Assembly: GCA_947177085.1 (NCBI GenBank) | Contig: CAMWTD010000013.1 | Coordinates: 1 to 19,092, forward strand | Source: an uncultured Desulfovibrio sp. | GTDB taxonomy: Bacteria; Desulfobacterota; Desulfovibrionia; Desulfovibrionales; Desulfovibrionaceae | DNA length: 19,092 nucleotides | Reading direction: 5' to 3' | Shown here: in pieces, positions 13,457-19,092 of the stretch | How positions within the stretch are numbered: the first letter of the stretch is position 1 | Layout: each line of letters begins with the position of its first letter | Position numbers and translations under genes: made by a program | Notes under the pieces: generated by a model | The model's input: the letters and a program-made list of their open reading frames with translations, nothing else | The model's database searches: none | What the model was told of the DNA's origin: nothing

Positions 13457-14673
13457 GAAAGGTCCTGCTTGCCGTGGCCCTCGCCGCCCGGGACTGGCGC
13501 TTCGAGCGCTCGCTCACCCTGTGCGCCATCCTGGCGCTGGCCAGTATGCTGACGCCGCTGCTGGTGTTGCAGGGCCTGAAAAACGGCGTCATCGAGGGGA
13601 TGCGCGAGCGCCTGCTCAAGGACCCCACGGTGCTCGTCATCACGCCCAAAAGCGACGGCGGCCGGTTCAGCGCCGCAGATGTGGCGGCCCTGGGGCAGCT
13701 CCCGGGCGCGGCCTTCGCCATCGGCCGCACCCGCGAGACCGCCACGGACATCACGCTCGCCGCCGGGGCCGACGGCACGGGCAAGAGCGCCAGCATCTCG
13801 CTTGAGCCCTGCGCCCCGGGGGAGCCCGTGCTCGCGCACTACGGCATCACGGCGCCTTCGGACGGCGCGGAGCCGGGCCTCGTGCTCTCCGCGCCGGCGG
13901 CCCGGGCCCTTGGCGTGGCCCCGGGCGCTGCCCTGCTCGCGCGCCTCGGGCGGCGCACCCCGGCTGGCCGCCTGGAATCGGCGCGCCTCGTCTTTCGCGT
14001 GGACGCCGTGCTCCCCGAGGCCGCGGCCGACCGCCGCATGGCCTTCGCGCCGCTCGCCACGCTCCAGGACCTGGAGGACTACCGCGACTATCTGGAAGTC
14101 CCGGCCCGGGGCTTCAGCGGCGCTCCCCGCCAGGGCGAGCGGGAATACGCCTCCTTCCGGCTCTACGCGCGGGATCTTGACGCGGTGGAGGTCCTCGCCC
14201 AGGCGCTCGCGGCCCGCCACATCGAGACGAGCACCCGCTCCCGCGAGATCGCGGCTATCCGGATGCTGGAATCGGCCATCAACCAGGTCATCCTCATCAT
14301 ATCGCTTGCCGTGGGCGCGGGCTTCGCGGCCTTCACCGTGAGCTCCGCGCAGGGCGCGGTGGAGCGCAAGCGCCGGATGCTCGGGATGCTGCGGCTGCTC
14401 GGCTTTCCGCACGCGGCGCTCATGTGCTATCCCATGACGCAGAGCCTGCTCACCTCGCTTTGCGGCTTCGGGCTTTCCTTGCTGCTCTCGCTCGCCGTGA
14501 GCCTCGGCATCGCCCGCGCCTTTGCGGAGCAGGGCGGCATCGCCTGCCGCCTTTCCCTCACGGATGCGGGCCTCGCCTGCGCCGCCGTGGCCGCACTCTC
14601 CCTGCTCTCCACCGCGCGCGCGGCCCGGGCGGCCGCGGCCGTCGAACCCTCCATCGTCATCCGCGAGGTCTGA
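13450..14673 (+). CDS. FtsX-type ABC permease, TagS-like
   Basis: The 407-aa membrane protein has the MacB/FtsX layout: one N-terminal transmembrane helix (about 22-44), a periplasmic region of some 230 residues, then three C-terminal helices (from INQVILIISLAVGAGF near 277, around CGFGLSLLLSLAVSLGIA, and GLACAAVAALSLLS near the end). The segment ERKRRMLGMLRLLGFPHAALM before the third helix is the cytoplasmic coupling loop typical of FtsX permeases. GGAGG at 13438-13442 serves the ATG at 13450, inside the ATPase gene. It should form a dimer with the ATPase and relay conformational change across the inner membrane. TagS is favoured over LolC/E because of the SUMF1 gene that follows; this is inference from gene order. 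Confidence 0.82.
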   Translation: MLRKVLLAVALAARDWRFERSLTLCAILALASMLTPLLVLQGLKNGVIEGMRERLLKDPTVLVITPKSDGGRFSAADVAALGQLPGAAFAIGRTRETATDITLAAGADGTGKSASISLEPCAPGEPVLAHYGITAPSDGAEPGLVLSAPAARALGVAPGAALLARLGRRTPAGRLESARLVFRVDAVLPEAAADRRMAFAPLATLQDLEDYRDYLEVPARGFSGAPRQGEREYASFRLYARDLDAVEVLAQALAARHIETSTRSREIAAIRMLESAINQVILIISLAVGAGFAAFTVSSAQGAVERKRRMLGMLRLLGFPHAALMCYPMTQSLLTSLCGFGLSLLLSLAVSLGIARAFAEQGGIACRLSLTDAGLACAAVAALSLLSTARAARAAAAVEPSIVIREV

Positions 14674-14675
14674 CC

Positions 14676-16415
14676 ATGCCCGCGCCTCTCGTGCTGCTCC
14701 TGCTCCTCCTGCTCGCCGGGGCGCAACCCGCGCTCGCCGCCTTCACCTCGGCCAATGACGGCGTTCCCGTGGAGAGCGCGTGGAACCCGGTCCCGGCCGG
14801 CGACGACATCGCGCTGCCCATGCCCTGCGGCCTTTCCATGACCCTGCGCGCCGTGGCCGTGCCTTCGGGCGGCCTCATCAAGGACAGGACCTTCTCCATG
14901 GGCGTGGTGAACGCCCAGGAAGGCGAGCGCCAGATCTACGAACGGCAGTTCGACGGCCACATCGCCGCGCCCTTCACTTCCGCGGACCTGCCCGCGGCCT
15001 GGGGCATCGCCACGGGGGGCACGGGGAAAAAGGCCGCCGGCGACACTTTCTATTTCATCGGCAAGTATGAGGTGAGCCGCCTCCAGTGGGACGCGGTCAT
15101 GCGCGCCGTTTCCGACGACGGAAGCGTGGACGAGGCCGCCTGCCCGGTGAAGGGCAAGACCGCCCCGGCCGGCGCCAATTTGCCGCAGGGCGGCGTTTCG
15201 TGGTTCGACGCGCAGCAATTCCTCCAGAAATACAATGCGTGGCTCGTGCGCGAGCACCCCGGGAGCCTGCCGCACTTCGCGGGCACGAAGAACGTGGGCT
15301 TTTTGCGCCTTCCCACCGAGGAGGAATGGGAATTCGCCGCACGCGGCGGCGCGGGCGTGGCCCCGGAATGGTGGGCCGACAAGGACGTGTTCCCGCTGGC
15401 CGAGGGCAAGGCGCTCAAGGATTACGGCGTCTATTCGGCGGACGGCGCGCTTTCGGGGCCTTCGCCCATCGGCTCGCGCAACGCCAATCCCCTCGGGCTG
15501 CACGACACGCTCGGCAATGTGCGCGAAATGACGGACGGCTTTTTCCGCCTCTCCATCGCCGACATGCAGTCGGGCATGGTGCGCCACCGCCTGCACGGGG
15601 CCGCGGGCGGCGTGCTCGTCAAGGGGGGCAGCTTCCGCAGCGACGAGGCCGGCGTGGCCCCGGGGCGGCGCGACGAGGTGCCGCTCTATACGGCGCAAGG
15701 GCCGAGCCGCCCCGAGGACCTCGGCCTGCGCCTTGTGCTTTCGGGCATCAATATCCCCAACGCGGAACGGCTCGAGACCCTGCGCAAGGAGGAACGCGCG
15801 CCCGCGCAAAAGCCCGGGACAGTGCAAGCGGGCCGCACGCCGCTGGAGGCCGTGGAGGCGCTCTCCGCCGCCGCCCCGGCCCTCAAGCCGCAGCTCGACC
15901 AGTTGCGCGCCATGCTCGAGGACCAGGAAAGCGCGGCCACGCGCGAGCGCGCCGCCACGCTGGAGCACGAGTACCGTTCCCTGCTCTACCAGGCGGAGAC
16001 CCTGCGCGCTTTCGCCTTCCGCTACAGCGCGGCGCACAGGCAGGAGGAAAAAATCCGCGAGATGCTGAAGAAAAACTCGGACGCGGCCACCAAAAAGCAG
16101 CTCGAACAGCTCAGGGCCGAGGTGGCCGGGGACCTCAAGGACTATCTCGATTCCCTGCGCATGGGCGCGGGTTATTACAAGACGAGCCTCGGCCTTGTGG
16201 GGGCGGCCCCCGAGACGGAGACCGAGCGCCTCGCCGCGCAGGCCCGGCGCGAATACGGCGGCGCGGGCGTGTTCAACACCCACATGAAGCAAAATATCGA
16301 CGTGCTGGAAAAGTGGCTTTCCGAGGCCCGGAGCAAGGGGGCCGCCTCCCTGAGCGTCAAGGCCATCCTCAAGGGCATCCTGCCCGAGCAGCATTACAAG
16401 GTGCTGCCGCTCTAG
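14676..16415 (+). CDS. Secreted SUMF1/FGE-fold protein with coiled-coil extension, TagR-like
   Basis: The 579-aa protein begins with a Sec signal peptide (hydrophobic core of Leu at 7-13, AxA cleavage after Ala21). A SUMF1/FGE-like domain spans about 125-355: YEVSRLQWDAVM, GVSWFDAQQF (near 173), RLPTEEEWEFAARGG (near 211), GLHDTLGNVREMTDG (near 274), KGGSFRSDE (near 316) and LGLRLVLS. The C-terminal part of this domain has no Cys, so the copper-binding cysteine pair of formylglycine-generating enzymes is absent and the domain probably binds rather than catalyses. Residues about 395-505 look coiled-coil (LDQLRAMLED, KQLEQLRAEV). The start lies 2 nt after the permease stop, with GAGG at 14665-14668. 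In Pseudomonas, TagR is a periplasmic FGE-fold protein acting with TagST to activate the kinase PpkA; gene order suggests the same class here. Confidence 0.82.
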   Translation: MPAPLVLLLLLLLAGAQPALAAFTSANDGVPVESAWNPVPAGDDIALPMPCGLSMTLRAVAVPSGGLIKDRTFSMGVVNAQEGERQIYERQFDGHIAAPFTSADLPAAWGIATGGTGKKAAGDTFYFIGKYEVSRLQWDAVMRAVSDDGSVDEAACPVKGKTAPAGANLPQGGVSWFDAQQFLQKYNAWLVREHPGSLPHFAGTKNVGFLRLPTEEEWEFAARGGAGVAPEWWADKDVFPLAEGKALKDYGVYSADGALSGPSPIGSRNANPLGLHDTLGNVREMTDGFFRLSIADMQSGMVRHRLHGAAGGVLVKGGSFRSDEAGVAPGRRDEVPLYTAQGPSRPEDLGLRLVLSGINIPNAERLETLRKEERAPAQKPGTVQAGRTPLEAVEALSAAAPALKPQLDQLRAMLEDQESAATRERAATLEHEYRSLLYQAETLRAFAFRYSAAHRQEEKIREMLKKNSDAATKKQLEQLRAEVAGDLKDYLDSLRMGAGYYKTSLGLVGAAPETETERLAAQARREYGGAGVFNTHMKQNIDVLEKWLSEARSKGAASLSVKAILKGILPEQHYKVLPL

Positions 16416-16445
16416 GGTGACGCAGCGCACACAGGTTCAGAAATC

Positions 16446-17666
16446 ATGTTTTACGGCTGGAAACTGGCGGCGCTCATCACGGGCGGCAACTTCATGCTCC
16501 AGGGGAGCGCCGTCTACTGCATGAACGCCTTTATGGAACCGCTCTGCGAGGTCAACGGGTGGACGCGCGCGGGCCTCAACCTGAGCATGGGCCTTGCGGT
16601 GCTCGCCGGACAGCTCGCCATGCCGCTCGCCGCCGCCGTCTCCGCGCGGCGCTCACTGCGGCTGCTCACCACGCTGGGCGCGCTGGCCGGGGGCGCGGCC
16701 ACGCTGGGCATGGGCATGACCCAAAGCCTCGCGCTCTACACGCTCTGGTTCATCCTGGTCTGGGTGTGCGCCCAGTTTTGCGGCGGCGTGGTGGGCAACG
16801 CGCTCATCAGCCGCTGGTTCCGCCATTTTCAGGGGCGCGCCTTCGGCGTCGCCAATGCGGGCTCCTCCCTCGCCGGGGTGGTGCTGCCCTTTTTCTGCAT
16901 GGCGCTCATCCACGCCTTCGGGGTGACGGCGGCCTATACGGTGCTCGGCGTGCTCACCTGCCTGCTCGGGCCGCTTGCGTGGTGGCTGGTGCGCGACGAG
17001 CCACAGGCCCTGGGGCTGCACCCGGACGGCAGGCGTCATGAGCCCCATGCGCCGAAGGCAAAGCCCGTCAACGCCTCCTTCGCGGCGCTCATCCATTCGC
17101 GCCAGGCGTGGTTCGTGGGCATAGCTTACGGGCTCGCGCTCATGACCGCCTCGACCTTCATGAGCCAGATGAAGCCCCGCTTCGCGGACCTCGGGCTCGA
17201 GGCCTGGCCGGCCATGCTGCTGGCCTGCCTTTCCGCGCTGTTCGCGGCGCTGGCCAAGTATGCCTGGGGCTGGGTGAGCGACCGCACGACGCCGCTTGTG
17301 GCCTCGCGGCTCATCATGGCCATGAGCGTTGCCAGCGTGGCCCTGCTCCTGCTGCCGCCGTCGCTGCCGCAGCTCACGCTTTTCAGCGTGGCCTTCGGCG
17401 GCTGCATCGGCGGCCTGTGGACGGTGCTTCCGGCCGTGGTTTCCTGGTATTTCGGCAGCCAGAACTTCCTTTCGGCCTACAAGTTCATCACCATCATCCT
17501 CATCCTGCGCTGCGCGGGCTTTCCCGTCATGGCGGCCTCGCACGGCCTTTTCGGCAGCTACGCGCTCGCCGACGCCTTTTTCGGCGCAAGCCTGCTCACC
17601 TCGCTTTTGCTCACCTTCCTGCTCAGGCCCGGCGACGCCGTGGAAAACGCGCATCACCGGCACTGA
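16446..17666 (+). CDS. MFS transporter (OFA/monocarboxylate-type)
   Basis: The 406-aa protein shows about twelve hydrophobic segments in two halves, separated by a hydrophilic loop near residues 185-210 (RDEPQALGLHPDGRRHEP). NALISRWFRHFQGRAFGVANAGSSLAG is a typical MFS segment, and the N-terminus FYGWKLAALITGGNFM is common in oxalate/formate-antiporter and monocarboxylate-type members. The substrate cannot be read from sequence; an organic anion is a reasonable guess. It starts 30 nt after the SUMF1 gene with only a weak ribosome site (AGG near 16434) and no intervening terminator, so it may be read from the same transcript. Its stop lies 5 bp from the convergent MscS gene, with no terminator between. 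Confidence 0.87.
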   Translation: MFYGWKLAALITGGNFMLQGSAVYCMNAFMEPLCEVNGWTRAGLNLSMGLAVLAGQLAMPLAAAVSARRSLRLLTTLGALAGGAATLGMGMTQSLALYTLWFILVWVCAQFCGGVVGNALISRWFRHFQGRAFGVANAGSSLAGVVLPFFCMALIHAFGVTAAYTVLGVLTCLLGPLAWWLVRDEPQALGLHPDGRRHEPHAPKAKPVNASFAALIHSRQAWFVGIAYGLALMTASTFMSQMKPRFADLGLEAWPAMLLACLSALFAALAKYAWGWVSDRTTPLVASRLIMAMSVASVALLLLPPSLPQLTLFSVAFGGCIGGLWTVLPAVVSWYFGSQNFLSAYKFITIILILRCAGFPVMAASHGLFGSYALADAFFGASLLTSLLLTFLLRPGDAVENAHHRH

Positions 17667-17671
17667 GGCCG

Positions 17672-18901
17672 CTACTGGCCGGAGGGAGACGAAGCGGGAG
17701 CCGACGCGGCCTCGGCCTCGGCCTTGGCGGCGGCCTGCGCTGTGGGCTTTTGCGGCGCGGGCGCGGGCGTGCCCAGAAGGCCGCCGGGCTGCTGGGTCAT
17801 GAACATGTGGCTGGTCGGATAGGCGCTTGCGACATGCTCGTCATTGAGCTTCTGCTGGATGGCGAGGTTCACGGCCGAGCGCGTGATCTGGAACCGCTTG
17901 ATGTTGCGCTCGTGGACGATGTAGATAAGCTGGAACAGGTAGTTGGCGCTGCCGAACTTGAGCATGCAGGCCCGCTCATAGGTGCAGTCGGGGAAGGATT
18001 CCACCACCTCGCGCAGCATGTCGGGCACGCGCCTGACCACATGGAGCGGCATCTCGAAGGCCACGCCGAGCTCGAGCACCACCGGGCGGTCCTGCACGTT
18101 GCCGAGGTTGACGATGACCCCCCGCGTCATCTCCGAATTGGCGCAGACGATGAGGTCGCCCTCGAGACTGCGCAGGTGCGTGGTCTTGGGCCCCATGTAT
18201 TCCACATCCCCGGCCTTGCCGCTCTCAAGCTCCACATGGTCGCCGATGCGGAAGGGCTTGTCGAGCAGGATGACGATATAGCTGAAGAAGTCCTCGAGGA
18301 TGGCCTTGCCGGCGAGGCCCACGGCCACGCCCATGATGCCGAGGCCGGCCACGATGGAGGAAACCTGGAAGCCCAGGTTGTCCAGCAGGAAGGTCAGGCC
18401 CACGGCCCAGATGATGCCCGTGATGATGGGCATGAGCGAGCGGCTCTGCGAGGTCTTGAGCGTCTCGCCGTGGCGGCGCATGTAGAGGTCGAGGTTGAAG
18501 GGCACGAAGGCCGCCACGAAGGCGATGGCGATGACGGTGCAGACGATGCTGAAGATGGTGGCGAGCGCGCTGGCGTAGACCGGGGCCAGCACGAGCATCC
18601 GCGCGCCCCAGGCGACGATGCCCACATAGACGAGCCGCTTGAGGTGAAGCATCACCCGCTCGTACATGCCGAAGTCCATGGCCTTGACCGCGGCCGTCCC
18701 CTGCGCGGAGGCGTCGAGCTGGTACTTGCGCTCCATGAAGGCCTCGAACTTGCGCTGGGCCCAGGGCCAGAACACATGCACCGCGATGAGCGCGAGCAGC
18801 ACGATGCCGAAGATGCAGGCCAGGCGCAGGGGCGGGTTCTGGTGCAGGAACTGCCGGTAATCGAAATATTCGAGCAGGATTTTCCAGGTCTCGGGATTCA
18901 T
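17672..18901 (-). CDS. MscS-family mechanosensitive channel
   Basis: The 409-aa protein has about five transmembrane segments (25-47, 88-108, 112-134, 155-175 and the pore helix from 178). The pore-lining region is Gly/Ala-rich (IVAGLGIMGVAVGLAGKAIL, 183-202), followed by the MscS signature EDFFSYIVILLDKPFRIGDHVE and a beta domain (GPKTTHLRSLEGDLIVCANSE). It would open on membrane tension to release solutes during hypo-osmotic shock. Compared with the 286-aa E. coli MscS it has extra N-terminal helices and an Ala/Pro/Glu-rich, probably disordered, C-terminal tail of about 40 residues. GGAGG on the minus strand (18908-18912) supports the ATG at 18901. It is convergent with the MFS gene. Confidence 0.93.
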   Translation of the reverse strand: MNPETWKILLEYFDYRQFLHQNPPLRLACIFGIVLLALIAVHVFWPWAQRKFEAFMERKYQLDASAQGTAAVKAMDFGMYERVMLHLKRLVYVGIVAWGARMLVLAPVYASALATIFSIVCTVIAIAFVAAFVPFNLDLYMRRHGETLKTSQSRSLMPIITGIIWAVGLTFLLDNLGFQVSSIVAGLGIMGVAVGLAGKAILEDFFSYIVILLDKPFRIGDHVELESGKAGDVEYMGPKTTHLRSLEGDLIVCANSEMTRGVIVNLGNVQDRPVVLELGVAFEMPLHVVRRVPDMLREVVESFPDCTYERACMLKFGSANYLFQLIYIVHERNIKRFQITRSAVNLAIQQKLNDEHVASAYPTSHMFMTQQPGGLLGTPAPAPQKPTAQAAAKAEAEAASAPASSPSGQ

Positions 18902-18977
18902 CCGTGGCCTCCGGTGGTGGATGTCGCCGCAGGGGGGCAGGCCGCAGTATGCCGCATTTCAGCCCGCACCGCCAGAG

Positions 18978-18995
18978 GCGGGGGCGTGCCCCCGC
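18978..18995. repeat. Perfect GC palindrome upstream of the MscS gene
   Basis: GCGGGGGC and GCCCCCGC are separated by GT. It lies 77 nt upstream of the MscS start codon, in a 191-nt edge region (18902-19092) with no gene seen. It could be an operator or part of a terminator for a gene beyond the right edge. No convincing promoter was found for the channel; CATACT on the minus strand (18944-18949) lacks a good -35. Confidence 0.45.
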
Positions 18996-19092
18996 AGGCC
19001 GCCGGCCCCGTCTTCCGGGCCCCTGCCCGCCCCGGCCCCACGGATTTGGGCTTTTGCTTTGTCGCTTTTTGCGGTAAGCTGCCGCCACTTCA

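Noticed and set aside
14676..16415. Active formylglycine-generating enzyme or sulfatase maturase
   Set aside because: The needed cysteine pair in the C-terminal part of the domain is absent, and no sulfatase gene is nearby.
14427..16430. A 667-codon minus-strand open frame over the SUMF1 gene
   Set aside because: It is an antisense shadow in GC-rich DNA with no recognisable domain; the plus strand carries a signal peptide and SUMF1 motifs.

Overview
The window is GC-rich chromosomal DNA that reads as a sulfate-reducing deltaproteobacterium of the Desulfovibrionaceae (inference). The reasons are a lactate-oxidation locus of the Desulfovibrio type (GlcD/GlcF-like dehydrogenase, LutC, a LutB-LutA fusion and an LctP permease), FliI next to a PilZ protein, and strong G/C bias at third codon positions. 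No rRNA, tRNA, CRISPR array, insertion sequence or phage gene was seen.

Layout. (1) 2-2089: end of a flagellar export cluster, with the acidic Ala/Pro-rich C-terminus of a protein in the FliH position, then fliI. (2) 2102-2914, minus: a PilZ-domain protein convergent with fliI. (3) 3180-8750: two tightly packed gene pairs for lactate oxidation, glcD-glcF and lutC-lutBA, separated by an 83-nt gap with a hairpin and closed by a strong terminator at 8776-8810. (4) 9005-9708: a fluoride channel gene with its own near-consensus promoter, then an unrecognised 65-aa protein bracketed by hairpins. (5) 9800-10285: a long non-coding leader, then the LctP lactate permease (10286-11974) and a strong terminator. 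(6) 12079-12486, minus: an unrecognised 135-aa protein that shares an AT-rich divergent promoter region with the next operon. (7) 12692-16415: a three-gene operon of ABC ATPase, FtsX-type permease and secreted SUMF1/FGE-fold protein. Its composition matches TagT-TagS-TagR, the envelope signalling module that controls the type VI secretion threonine-phosphorylation pathway in Pseudomonas, but no T6SS gene is visible here. (8) 16446-17666: an MFS transporter. (9) 17672-18901, minus: an MscS-family channel convergent with it.

How the genes fit together. LctP would import lactate. GlcD/GlcF (D-lactate type) and LutB-A/LutC (L-lactate type) would oxidise it to pyruvate and deliver electrons through Fe-S clusters. 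The fluoride channel and the 65-aa gene sit inside this locus as separately bounded units. The TagTSR-like operon is the most unusual system: a sensor/transport module without its known partners, whose SUMF1 protein lacks the copper-binding cysteine pair of true FGE and carries a long coiled-coil extension. All functional calls are by motif recognition and gene order; no database search was run.
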